A stretch of DNA of 64,000 bases from Opitutaceae bacterium. Its GTDB lineage: Bacteria; Verrucomicrobiota; Verrucomicrobiia; Opitutales; Opitutaceae. Shown here one piece after another: positions 9,668 to 18,448 of this stretch. How positions within the stretch are numbered: the first letter of the stretch is position 1; each line of letters begins with the position of its first letter. Position numbers and translations under genes: made by a program. A model generated the notes under the pieces. The model was not told where the DNA came from. It did not search any database and saw nothing but the letters and a program-made list of their open reading frames with translations. The stretch covers positions 1-64,000 of the forward strand of contig JAUYAK010000113.1 of assembly GCA_030693515.1 (NCBI GenBank), given 5' to 3'.

Positions 9668-11857
9668 ATGATCCACTTTGCCGTCGCCTTCGCGCTGCTG
9701 CTGCACGTGGCGCTGTGGGGCGCGGGCGCGGCGCTGCTGGCGATGCCGCGGCCCTGGCGGCGGCTGTGGCCGGTGCTGATCGTGCCGTGCGGGCTGGCAC
9801 TGCAATCGGCCGTCGTGTGGGCCGGCGCCCACGCGGGGCTGCGCGGCACCGACGCCTACGCGTGGGCCAGCGCGGCGCTGCCGGTGATGCTGCTCGCGCT
9901 AGCCCTGCGCCGGCACGGCGCGCGGCGGGCGTGGACGGACCTCAGCCGCTTCGGGGTCGTGTGGGCGATCATGGCGGGCGCCCTCGTGCTGCTCACGCTG
10001 CCCTTTGCGATCGCGTCGCGCGGCCTCACGACGATTTCGCTCGGGAGCTGCGATGCGGCGGACTACGCGGCCGGGGCGCGCGTGCTGATGGAATTTGCCC
10101 GCGCGGATCGCGAGGGCTTCCTCGGCCTGACGGAGGTGGTCCGTGTCCACTCGGTGGACAACTTCTTCGACTACTGGATCCGGTTGAACCACTTCACGCC
10201 CGCGGCGCTGCTGGCGCTCAACGGCACGATCCTCGGTTGCGCGCCCCATGAGATCGTCTCGCTGCTGACGGCGGTGCTGCTCGCCGGCGCGGTGCCGGTG
10301 GCGTTTTGGGCGGCGCGCGCCGTGGTGGGCCACGATGATGTCGGCAGCCTCGTCCTAGCAGGACTCTTCGGGCTCAGCCCGATCCTCTGGTATGCGGTGG
10401 CGCACGTGGCGCCGGGGCAGTTGCTCGCGGCGCAGGCGGTCACGGTGCTCACGTGGGCGGGCGTCGCGCTCTGGCGCGGACGGCTCACGGTGCGGCGGGC
10501 GGTGCAATTCGCGCCGGTGCTCGCGGTGGGCTACTGGCTCGTGCTCGGCAGCTATAATTTTTTCCTACTCGTGTGCCTGGTGCCGGCCGTGGCCTACGCG
10601 GGCGGACTCGCGCTGTGGCGGCGCGCGTGGGGCCGGCTGGCCGGCTGGGCGCTGGCGATGATCGGGCCGCTTTGCGTCGCCGGGGTCTTCGCCTACGAGC
10701 GCGTGGCCGGGCTGGCGGAGCGCTTCTCGCTGCTGCGCGAGTATGATTTCGGCTGGCGCGTGCCGGCGTTGACCGCGGAGGGCTGGCTCGGCCTCGTGCA
10801 GGGCGGCGATCTCGCGGCGTGGGATTTTCTGGGACTGCGCTGGGTGCTGACGACGGTGATCGTGGGCCTGGTGGCGTGGGGGCTCGTGCGGGCGTGGGCG
10901 GCGCGCCCGCGCGTGGTGTGGACGGTGCTGGCGCTCACCGTGCCGGTGCTGGCGGCGTATTTGTGGCTGCAGGTGCGGGGCGCCGAGCGCGGCACCAACG
11001 CCAGCTACGACGCCTACAAACTCTTCGCGGTCTTCTTCCCGCTGCTGCTGCCGGCGCTGTGCCGGTGGATCGCGCTGCGGCGGAGCGGACGGCTCCTCGA
11101 GTGGCCGCTCGTCGTCGGCGCGGTCGCGGTCATCGGCGCGGGCAACCTGATCGCGTGCGGCATGTTCGTCTGGCAGCTGGCGCGTCCGCCGCTGCGCGTG
11201 GACAGCCCGCTGCGCGCGCTGCAAAAAATCGAGGCGATGCCCGACGTGAAGTCGGTAAACATGATCTTCGCCGAGTCCGACATGTGGTCGCGGCTGTGGG
11301 CGAACGCGTTTCTGCTGCGCAAGGAGCAGTTCTTCCTGACCCACACCTACGAAGGCCGGCGCAACACGCCACTGCGCGGGGACTGGGACCTCGAGGCGGG
11401 ATTGCTGGCGCTGCACTCAGCCGGCGGCGCGCGACGGGAAATTGCCCCGCGCTTCGCACTGGTGGACACGCGCACCGTGACGTTCGTGCGGGTGCAGCCC
11501 GGCACAGGCTGGCACGCCTTGGAGCGCGACGAATCCGGTGGGGCGTGGCAGTGGACCATGGGTGATGCGACGCTGCTCGTCGACAACCCGCAGGCGCATG
11601 CGCTTACGCTCACGTGCACACTCGACGGATGGAACCCCGCGCCGGGTGGTTTGACGCTGGGCCGCGAGGGCGAGGCGGCGCGGCCCGCGGTCAGGCTCGG
11701 CCGCGAACGGGAAAAAATCACGCTGCCTCCCGTCGTCGTGCCACCGGGCCGCTCGACGCTCGTGCTGCACAGCGACGCTCCGCTGACGACCGTCGCCGGT
11801 GATCCGAGGAAGTTCGGCGTGGCGGTCTTCCGGTTGCACGTCGAGGCAGCGCGATAA
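9668..11857 (+). CDS. Large multi-TM membrane protein with C-terminal beta-rich domain
   Basis: 729 aa hydrophobic ORF, ATG 3 nt after the right repeat arm. Confidence 0.8.
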   Translation: MIHFAVAFALLLHVALWGAGAALLAMPRPWRRLWPVLIVPCGLALQSAVVWAGAHAGLRGTDAYAWASAALPVMLLALALRRHGARRAWTDLSRFGVVWAIMAGALVLLTLPFAIASRGLTTISLGSCDAADYAAGARVLMEFARADREGFLGLTEVVRVHSVDNFFDYWIRLNHFTPAALLALNGTILGCAPHEIVSLLTAVLLAGAVPVAFWAARAVVGHDDVGSLVLAGLFGLSPILWYAVAHVAPGQLLAAQAVTVLTWAGVALWRGRLTVRRAVQFAPVLAVGYWLVLGSYNFFLLVCLVPAVAYAGGLALWRRAWGRLAGWALAMIGPLCVAGVFAYERVAGLAERFSLLREYDFGWRVPALTAEGWLGLVQGGDLAAWDFLGLRWVLTTVIVGLVAWGLVRAWAARPRVVWTVLALTVPVLAAYLWLQVRGAERGTNASYDAYKLFAVFFPLLLPALCRWIALRRSGRLLEWPLVVGAVAVIGAGNLIACGMFVWQLARPPLRVDSPLRALQKIEAMPDVKSVNMIFAESDMWSRLWANAFLLRKEQFFLTHTYEGRRNTPLRGDWDLEAGLLALHSAGGARREIAPRFALVDTRTVTFVRVQPGTGWHALERDESGGAWQWTMGDATLLVDNPQAHALTLTCTLDGWNPAPGGLTLGREGEAARPAVRLGREREKITLPPVVVPPGRSTLVLHSDAPLTTVAGDPRKFGVAVFRLHVEAAR

Positions 11858-11904
11858 TTTTTCAGGTTGGCGCACGGCGACGGCGGCGTGTTTGCTCCGT
11901 GACC

Positions 11905-12906
11905 ATGCCCAAGCCGATCAACCTGCGCCGCGTTTTCTCGGGGAAAAACGTGCTCGTGACCGGCGGGCTGGGCTTCATCGGCTCCAACCTCGTGCGTGAG
12001 CTGGTCGCGCTCGGCGCGCGCGTCTCCGTGGTGGACAGCCTCGTGCCGGAATACGGCGGCAACCGCCGCAATCTCGCCGGTCTCGCCGCCAAGGTGAAGC
12101 TCCACATCGCCGACGTGCGCGACTGGCCGCGCCTGCCGAGCCTCGTGCGCGGGCAGCATTTTCTCTTCAACCTCGCCGGCCAGACGAGCCACATGGACTC
12201 GATGACGGACCCGATCACGGACCTCGATATCAACGGCCGCGCGCAGCTCGCGATCCTCGAGGCCTGCCGCCTGCACAATCCCGCGATCCGGATCGTCTTT
12301 GCGAGCACGCGGCAAATCTACGGCAAGCCCGACTACTTGCCCGTGGACGAAAAGCACCCGCTGCGCCCGGTCGATGTGAACGGCATCAACAAGATCGCGG
12401 GCGAGTCGTTTCACCTGCTCTACTCCCGCGTGCACGGCATCGCGGCGACGGCGCTGCGCCTGACCAACACCATCGGCCCGCGCATGAGGATCAAGGATGC
12501 ACGGCAGACGTTTGTCGGGGTCTGGATCCGACGTCTGCTCGAAGGCCAGCTAATCGAGGTATGGGGCGGGGAGCAGCTCCGCGACTTCACCTATGTGGAC
12601 GATGCGGTGCAGGCGTTTCTTCTCGCGGCCGCGCGGCCCGAGGCGGTGGGCGAGGTCTTCAACCTCGGCGGTCCGCCGCCGATCTCGCTCAATAAACTGG
12701 CCGAGATGCTCGTCGCTTTGAATGGCGGCGGGCAGTTCACGGTGCGCGCCTTTCCCGGCGACCGGAAGAAGATCGACATCGGCGACTACTACGCGGACGA
12801 CCGGCTGATCGCGCGCAAACTCGGCTGGAAACCGCGGACTGATCTGCGCACGGCGCTGGCGCGGACGCTGGAGTATTATCGCGCGGAGCGGCGGCATTAC
12901 GTCTGA
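11905..12906 (+). CDS. NAD-dependent epimerase/dehydratase (extended SDR)
   Basis: [29 protein letters not shown] Rossmann motif; RDFTYVDDAV. Start may be 11899 (GTG). Confidence 0.88.
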   Translation: MPKPINLRRVFSGKNVLVTGGLGFIGSNLVRELVALGARVSVVDSLVPEYGGNRRNLAGLAAKVKLHIADVRDWPRLPSLVRGQHFLFNLAGQTSHMDSMTDPITDLDINGRAQLAILEACRLHNPAIRIVFASTRQIYGKPDYLPVDEKHPLRPVDVNGINKIAGESFHLLYSRVHGIAATALRLTNTIGPRMRIKDARQTFVGVWIRRLLEGQLIEVWGGEQLRDFTYVDDAVQAFLLAAARPEAVGEVFNLGGPPPISLNKLAEMLVALNGGGQFTVRAFPGDRKKIDIGDYYADDRLIARKLGWKPRTDLRTALARTLEYYRAERRHYV

Positions 12907-12983
12907 GCGGGCTTCCAAACCGGTGGATAGTTTTAGTTGGCGGAACTTTATCCGCGTTATCAGCGTAATTGGCGGTCCACTCC

Positions 12984-13919
12984 ATGCCCCAATTTGCCCT
13001 CAGTTTCGTCATCCCACTTTACCATAGTGCCGAGTCGATCGGCGCGGTGGTGCGCGAGATCGAGGGCCTGACGATCCCCGGCGGCCATGAGATCGTGCTG
13101 GTGCATGATGGCAGCGGCGAGCCGACGAGCCGGGCGGCGCGTGAGCTGGTGCGCACCGCGCGGATTCCGATCACACTGGTCGAGCATGCGCGCAACTACG
13201 GCGAGCACAACGCGGTGCTCACCGGCTGGCGCCGGGCGCGCGGAGCGCACATCGTGAATCTCGACGACGACGGCCAGAATCCGCCGGCCGAGGCGGTGCG
13301 CCTCTGGCAGCACGCGGTGGCGGAGGGGCTCGACGTGGTGTTTGGCCATTACGACGAGAAGAAGCACTCGGCGTGGCGAAATTTTGGGAGCTGGTTCACC
13401 AACCGGATGACCGACTGGGCGCTCGACAAGCCCGCGGGCTTCTACCTCTCAAGCTTCCGGTGCGTGAGCGCGTTTGTGGCGCAGCAGGTCGTGGGCTATG
13501 CCGGACCCTATCCCTACATCGACGGCCTGCTGCTGCAGGTCACGCAGCGCATTGGCTCGATCGCGGTGCGGCACGAGGCGCGGGCCGCGGGGGCGAGCAC
13601 CTACACGCTGCGCCGGCTCGTGCGGCTGTGGCTGAGCGCGTGGATCAATTTCTCGGTGCTGCCGCTGCGGGCGGCGACGATGCTCGGTCTTGCCATCGCG
13701 GTAGTGGGGGTGGGCGCGCTGGGCTTGGTCGCCTGGCTCTGGTGGCACGATACCGGACCTGCGACCGGCTGGGGTTGGATTATGGCCGGGCTGTTGATTT
13801 TCTCCGGCACGCAACTGGTGATGCTCGGACTGATCGGCGAATACATCGGACGGATGTTTCTCGCCGTGAACCAGCGGCCGCAGTCCGTGGTGCGCGAGGA
13901 GATCCGCAGCGAGAAGTAG
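12984..13919 (+). CDS. Glycosyltransferase family 2 with two C-terminal TM helices (DPM1/ArnC-like)
   Basis: SFVIPLYHSAESIGAVV..; NLDDDGQNPP; C-terminal TM pair ending GEYIGRMFLAVNQRPQSV. Confidence 0.87.
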   Translation: MPQFALSFVIPLYHSAESIGAVVREIEGLTIPGGHEIVLVHDGSGEPTSRAARELVRTARIPITLVEHARNYGEHNAVLTGWRRARGAHIVNLDDDGQNPPAEAVRLWQHAVAEGLDVVFGHYDEKKHSAWRNFGSWFTNRMTDWALDKPAGFYLSSFRCVSAFVAQQVVGYAGPYPYIDGLLLQVTQRIGSIAVRHEARAAGASTYTLRRLVRLWLSAWINFSVLPLRAATMLGLAIAVVGVGALGLVAWLWWHDTGPATGWGWIMAGLLIFSGTQLVMLGLIGEYIGRMFLAVNQRPQSVVREEIRSEK

Positions 13920-13990
13920 GGCGGGCCTGTGACCCGCCTTTTCACGCGTTGAGTATTCGCTCCGAGGGCGGGTCACAGACCCGCCCTACT
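13915..13990. repeat. REP-like palindrome pair (BIME-like), family AGTAGGGCGGGTC-nnn-GACCCGCCCTACT
   Basis: agtagggcgggcctgtgacccgcc (13915-13938) and gggcgggtcacagacccgccctact (13966-13990); the stop codons of both convergent flanking genes lie in the arms. Confidence 0.85.
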
Positions 13991-14968
13991 GGCTGGCCCG
14001 AGCGTCCGCTCCCAGTGAGCGAATTCTCGCGCCAGGCCGGCCTCGACGGCGGCGATGGCGTCAGGTGGCGGCACGACGCGGACTCGGGTGAGAAACGCAA
14101 GGGCCCAGACGGCGCGCCGCCAGTCGGCGGCAGGGGGCTCGGGCAGGAGCGAGGCGAGGTAGTCGCGGCACCAAGTGCGAAAACCGTCGTCGGCGGCGGC
14201 GACAAGTTCGCGCCGCCAACGGCGGGCGAGGCGGAAAGAATTATGTTCGTCGCGCGCCTTGCGGCCGGGTGACGCACTCACGTGGTGGCGGACGACGCTG
14301 CGCACCGCGACGGCATTGATGCGGCCGGCCGCGGCGGCGCGGAAGCACAGGTCGATATCTTCGCCGCTGTTGAGGTAGCCCTCGTCGAAGCCGCCGAGGT
14401 GCCACCACAGCGCGCGCGAGACGAGCACGCACGCGCCGGTGACGGCGGGCGCGCGGCGCACGGGCCGGAGCAGGCGGGAAACGAAGCCGGGGCGTGCGCG
14501 GGCGTGAACGGGCTTGCCGCAGATATTCACCACCAGGCCGGTGTGATCTACGGCGCCCGTTTTGGCGTCGAGCTGGATGTTGCCGATGAGCCCGGCGCGT
14601 TCGCCCAGGGTGCGGTGGGCGGCGAGCATGCGTTCCAGCCAGCGGGGCAGGAGGATCAGATCGTTGTTGAGCAGGGCGAGGATTTCGCCGCGCGCCTCGG
14701 CCGCGCCGCGGTTGTTGGCGGCGGCGTAGCCGAGGTTGCGATCGTTGAGCACGACGCGGATGGCCGGATCATGGGCGAGGGTGGCGAGCCACGCGCGGGT
14801 GCCATCGGTGCTCCCGTCATCCACGAAGATGATCTCGTGCGTGAGGCCGGCGGGCAGGGTGGCGCGCAGGCTGGCGAGCATCGCCTGCGTCAGGGGCAGG
14901 CAGTTGAAGAGGGGAATGATGAAGCTGATCCGCACGGTCTGGGCGTCCCTTGCTAGACCGTTTGTCAT
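13973..14968 (-). CDS. Glycosyltransferase family 2 (rhamnosyltransferase-like)
   Basis: SFIIPLFNCLPLTQAML..IIFVDDGSTDGTRAWL; GNIQLDAKTGAVDHTGLVV..GGFDEGYLNSGEDIDLCFRA. Confidence 0.85.
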   Translation of the reverse strand: MTNGLARDAQTVRISFIIPLFNCLPLTQAMLASLRATLPAGLTHEIIFVDDGSTDGTRAWLATLAHDPAIRVVLNDRNLGYAAANNRGAAEARGEILALLNNDLILLPRWLERMLAAHRTLGERAGLIGNIQLDAKTGAVDHTGLVVNICGKPVHARARPGFVSRLLRPVRRAPAVTGACVLVSRALWWHLGGFDEGYLNSGEDIDLCFRAAAAGRINAVAVRSVVRHHVSASPGRKARDEHNSFRLARRWRRELVAAADDGFRTWCRDYLASLLPEPPAADWRRAVWALAFLTRVRVVPPPDAIAAVEAGLAREFAHWERTLGPASRAGL

Positions 14969-15060
14969 TCTGAGCGAAGCGAAGAATCCACCAGGAGAAA
15001 CGAGGCCGGATGGAGGAGGCGAGGATCCAAGTGGATTCTTCGCTTCGCGCAGAATGAAAA
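14961..15060. repeat. Inverted repeat of the TGTCATTCTGAGCGAAGCGAAGAATCCAC type
   Basis: tttgtcattctgagcgaagcgaagaatccac (14961-14991) and gtggattcttcgcttcgcgcagaatgaaaa (15031-15060). Confidence 0.88.
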
Positions 15061-15061
15061 A

Positions 15062-15967
15062 TCAGGGTTTTTCTTCGGCGATGCGCTTGAGGTAGGCGCC
15101 GTAGGAGGACTTGCCGAGCTTGGCGATGTTGGCCTCGAGGCCCGCGCGATCGATCCAGCCTTTGCGGAAGGCGATTTCCTCGAGGCAGGCGATTTTCAGG
15201 CCCTGGCGGTTCTCGATGACGGAGACAAACTGGCCGGCCTCGAGGAGCGAGTCATGCGTGCCGGTGTCGAGCCAAGCGGTGCCGCGGCCGAGCAGCTCGA
15301 CGTGGAGGTTGCCGGTTTCGAGGTAGAGCCGGTTGAGATCGGTGATTTCGAGTTCGCCGCGCTTGGAGGGCTTGAGGGTGCGCGAGCGGCGGACGACATC
15401 GGCGTCGTAGAAATAGATGCCGGGGATGGCGTAGTTGGACTTGGGCTGGGCGGGTTTTTCCTCGAGCGACAACACGCGTCCGTCCGACGCGAACTCCACG
15501 ACGCCGTAGCTTTTGGGATCGGCGACGTGGTAGCCGAAAATCGTCGCGCCCGAGGTGCGCTCACCGGCGCGTTCGAGGGAGCGCACGAAGTCGTGCCCGT
15601 AGAAAAGATTGTCACCGAGGACGAGGGCGGCGGGCTCGTCCTTGAGGAAACCGATGTCGCCGGCGATGTGGAAAGCCTGCGCAAGGCCGTCGGGGCTGGG
15701 TTGCTCGGCATAGGAGAGCTTGAGGCCGAGGTTGGCACCGTCGCCGAGGAGTTTCTTGAAGAGCGGCAGATCAGTGGGCGTGGAGATGACGAGGATCTCG
15801 CGGATGCCAGCGAGCATCAGGACCGACAGCGGGTAGTAGACCATCGGTTTGTCGTAAACCGGCATGAGCTGCTTGCTCACCGCGATCGTCAGGGGAAAGA
15901 GGCGCGTGCCGGATCCCCCCGCCAGAATAATACCGCGGCGGTGAGCAGGTGATGGGTGATGGGTCAT
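15062..15967 (-). CDS. rfbA: Glucose-1-phosphate thymidylyltransferase
   Basis: RRGIILAGGSGTRLFPLTIAVSKQLMPVYDKPMVYYPLSVLMLAGIREILVIST; start ATG at 15967 lies within the repeat arm (MTHHPSPAH). Confidence 0.95.
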   Translation of the reverse strand: MTHHPSPAHRRGIILAGGSGTRLFPLTIAVSKQLMPVYDKPMVYYPLSVLMLAGIREILVISTPTDLPLFKKLLGDGANLGLKLSYAEQPSPDGLAQAFHIAGDIGFLKDEPAALVLGDNLFYGHDFVRSLERAGERTSGATIFGYHVADPKSYGVVEFASDGRVLSLEEKPAQPKSNYAIPGIYFYDADVVRRSRTLKPSKRGELEITDLNRLYLETGNLHVELLGRGTAWLDTGTHDSLLEAGQFVSVIENRQGLKIACLEEIAFRKGWIDRAGLEANIAKLGKSSYGAYLKRIAEEKP

Positions 15968-15980
15968 GGGTGATGGGTGG
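15942..15980. repeat. Degenerate ~7-bp repeat arm (unit ~GATGGGT), left arm flanking the four-helix-bundle gene
   Basis: gagcaggtgatgggtgatgggtcatgggtgatgggtgg. Confidence 0.8.
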
Positions 15981-16335
15981 TTGAGCGGGCCTTGATGAGG
16001 GCACCGAGCATGCGGCCGACTTCGGCGCATTTTACTTCCAAGGAGGTGCAGGATTCCGCGCTGAGTGAACCTACTTCTCTGGCGATTTCGAGTTGGGTGC
16101 GGAGTTCGGCGAGTGAGCCTTTGGCGATGTAGAGAAAGCGAACCGAGTCCTTGTTGGTATCCCGCTCGTCGCCTTCGGCAATATTGGAAGGCACGCTGAC
16201 GGCGGCGCGGCGCATCTGGTCGCGCAATCCGAAGTCGCGGGCGATCTGACCGACTTCGGTCGATCGATACACGGCGACGGCCAGTTCCTTGGCCAACTGC
16301 CAGACGCGGAGTTCGCGGAAACCGTCTTTACCCAT
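15964..16335 (-). CDS. Four helix bundle protein (S23/IVP family, Avd-like fold)
   Basis: FRELRVWQLAKELAVAVYRST..RDFGLRDQMRRAAVSVPSNIAEGDERDTNKDSVRFLYIAKGSLAELRTQLEIA is the canonical family pattern; stop overlaps the rfbA start (ATGA). Confidence 0.93.
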   Translation of the reverse strand: MGKDGFRELRVWQLAKELAVAVYRSTEVGQIARDFGLRDQMRRAAVSVPSNIAEGDERDTNKDSVRFLYIAKGSLAELRTQLEIAREVGSLSAESCTSLEVKCAEVGRMLGALIKARSTTHHP

Positions 16336-16362
16336 AACCCATGGCCTATGACCAATTACCCC
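16329..16362. repeat. Degenerate repeat arm, right arm in inverted orientation (ACCCAT units)
   Basis: tacccataacccatggcctatgaccaattacccc; reverse complement contains CATGGGTTATGGGTA as in the left arm. Confidence 0.75.
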
Positions 16363-17414
16363 TCGGCCCGGCCGAGCCGCTGGAGCTTGTAGGAGCCGTC
16401 GAGGATCGACTGCCACCAAGGCTGATGGTCGAGATACCACTGGACCGTTTGGCGGAAGCCCGAGGTATGATCCTGCTTCGGGGTCCAGCCGAGTTCGCGT
16501 TTGATTTTGGTGGCGTCGATGGCGTAGCGGAGGTCGTGGCCGGGGCGGTCGGTGACGAAGGTGATTTGCTCGGCGTAGGATCGCTTGTCGTCGCGTGGGC
16601 GGAGTTCGTCGAGGAGCGCGCAGAGCAGGAGGACGAGATCGATGTTCCGGCGTTCGTTGTTGCCGCCGATGTTGTAGGTCTGGCCGAGCCGGCCCTGGGC
16701 GATGACGGTGTGGAGCGCCTCGGCGTGATCGACGACGTAGAGCCAGTCGCGGATGTTCTCGCCCTTGCCGTAAACCGGAATCGGATCGCCGCGCAGGGCC
16801 TTCAGGATGACGACGGGGATCAGTTTCTCGGGGAACTGGTAGGGGCCGTAGTTGTTGGAGCAGTTGGTGACGAGGATGGGGAGGCGGTAGGTGTCGGCCC
16901 AGGCGCGCGCGAGGTGATCGGAGGCGGCCTTGCTGGCGGAGTAAGGCGAATGCGGATCGTAGGGCGTTTCCTCGGTGAAGAGGCCGGTGTCGCCGAGGGA
17001 GCCGTAAACCTCGTCGGTCGAGACGTGGAGGAAACGGAAGCGGTCTTTGGCAGGGCCGGTAAGTTTCTCGAAGTGGGCGCGGGCGGCTTGGAGCAGCGTG
17101 AAGGTGCCGACGACGTTGGTCTGGATAAAGGCACCCGGCCCGTCGATCGAGCGATCAACGTGGCTCTCGGCGGCGAGGTGCATGACCCAGTCAGGCTGAA
17201 ACTCGGCGAAGAGTTTGCCCATCGCCGCGGCGTCGCAGATGTCGGCCTGCGCAAAACGGTAGCGGGGATTCTCCGCGAGGTCGTCGAGCGAGTGGCGGTT
17301 GCCGGCGTAGGTGAGGGCGTCGACGTTGAGCACCGTGTGGGCGGTGGTCGTGACGAGGAGGCGGACGAGATTGCTGCCGATGAAGCCGGCGCCGCCGGTG
17401 ACGAGGATGTTCAT
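16356..17414 (-). CDS. rfbB: dTDP-glucose 4,6-dehydratase
   Basis: [74 protein letters not shown]. Confidence 0.95.
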   Translation of the reverse strand: MNILVTGGAGFIGSNLVRLLVTTTAHTVLNVDALTYAGNRHSLDDLAENPRYRFAQADICDAAAMGKLFAEFQPDWVMHLAAESHVDRSIDGPGAFIQTNVVGTFTLLQAARAHFEKLTGPAKDRFRFLHVSTDEVYGSLGDTGLFTEETPYDPHSPYSASKAASDHLARAWADTYRLPILVTNCSNNYGPYQFPEKLIPVVILKALRGDPIPVYGKGENIRDWLYVVDHAEALHTVIAQGRLGQTYNIGGNNERRNIDLVLLLCALLDELRPRDDKRSYAEQITFVTDRPGHDLRYAIDATKIKRELGWTPKQDHTSGFRQTVQWYLDHQPWWQSILDGSYKLQRLGRAEG

Positions 17415-17422
17415 GCGGAAAA

Positions 17423-18295
17423 TCAGACGGCGCGCTGCCAGCGGGCGAGGTCGCGGGCGATGGCTTCGTGGACTTCGGTCATCGTGATGCCGACGCTCGC
17501 GAGCTTGCTTGAATCCATCGTGCAGTTGGAGCGCGGGGTCTTGGCGGCGAGGTGCATGAACTCGGTCTCGTCCTTGAAGAACGAGAACTCCTTGTTCGCG
17601 ACGCCGCTTTGCTTGATCGCCTCGACGACCTCGTGGGTCGTGACGTGGCCGGGGTTGGTGACGTTGTAGAGGCCGAAGGGCACCCGCTTTTCCCAACAGG
17701 CGAAGGTGGCGGTCACGAACTCTTCAAGCTGCGAGACAGAGTTGGTGGCTTCGAGCAAGCGCGGGTAGCGGATGAGCTTGGTGAGGTAGTTGCGCGGGCT
17801 GTCGTGCTGGTCGAACGGGATGCGCAGGCGCCAGACGTAGTGGTCGGGTTTGCCGGCGAGGACCTCTTCGCCGAGGGCCTTGGTTCCACTATAGAAAGAG
17901 CAATTGTTGGTGCGGAAGGTGAAGTTGGGCGTGTCGGCCTCGGTGAAGCCGCGGCCATCGGGGCGCGAGCCGGTGAAGATGCAGCCGGAGGAGACGTGGC
18001 CCCACGGCACGCCGGCGGCGGCACAGGCGTCGGCGATGATGCCGGGAAGCACGGCGTTGCCGAAAAGGCACGCGTGTTTGTGCAGCTCGCAGGCGTCGAC
18101 GTTGGGCTTGCCGGTGTAGCCGGCGGCATTGATGAGGAACGCGGGTTTGTCGCGCAGGAGCGCGGCGCGCAGGGTGTCGCCGTGGGTGTAGTCGAGGTCG
18201 GCGCGGCGCAGGTTGCGGAACGGGATGCCCTTGCGGGTGAGCAGGGACTGGTATGCGGTGCCGACGTAGCCGGAGCCTCCGAGCAGGTAGATCAT
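17423..18295 (-). CDS. Sugar-nucleotide SDR: RmlD-like, resembling bifunctional 3,5-epimerase/4-keto reductase (plant NRS/ER-like)
   Basis: [118 protein letters not shown]. Confidence 0.8.
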   Translation of the reverse strand: MIYLLGGSGYVGTAYQSLLTRKGIPFRNLRRADLDYTHGDTLRAALLRDKPAFLINAAGYTGKPNVDACELHKHACLFGNAVLPGIIADACAAAGVPWGHVSSGCIFTGSRPDGRGFTEADTPNFTFRTNNCSFYSGTKALGEEVLAGKPDHYVWRLRIPFDQHDSPRNYLTKLIRYPRLLEATNSVSQLEEFVTATFACWEKRVPFGLYNVTNPGHVTTHEVVEAIKQSGVANKEFSFFKDETEFMHLAAKTPRSNCTMDSSKLASVGITMTEVHEAIARDLARWQRAV

Positions 18296-18373
18296 GGAAA
18301 GTGGCAAGGGAAGCGCAGCGGCGGCGCGCGAACAAGGGTTTTTCCGGGGGCTTCTACGGCTAGGAATGAGACG

Positions 18374-18406
18374 AAAAAAAGCCGCACCCAGGAGAGGGCG
18401 CGGCTT
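18374..18406 (-). terminator. Rho-independent terminator downstream of the TonB receptor gene
   Basis: Minus strand AAGCCGC-..-GCGGCTT followed by TTTTT. Confidence 0.8.
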
Positions 18407-18448
18407 GCCTGGAATCTTTAACCGCGGGTCGCGGCCGTGATGGCTCGA

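Noticed and set aside
15964-16335. 23S rRNA intervening sequence (IVS) carrying its S23 ORF
   Set aside because: The family can reside in rRNA insertions, but no 23S rRNA sequence surrounds it here; flanks are rfbA and rfbB.
15942-16362. Diversity-generating retroelement, because Avd-like four-helix-bundle proteins occur
   Set aside because: No reverse transcriptase ORF and no template/variable repeat pair visible near either four-helix-bundle gene in this window.
16341-17669. 442 aa plus-strand ORF antisense to rfbB
   Set aside because: Shadow ORF; the opposite strand encodes a clear dTDP-glucose 4,6-dehydratase.
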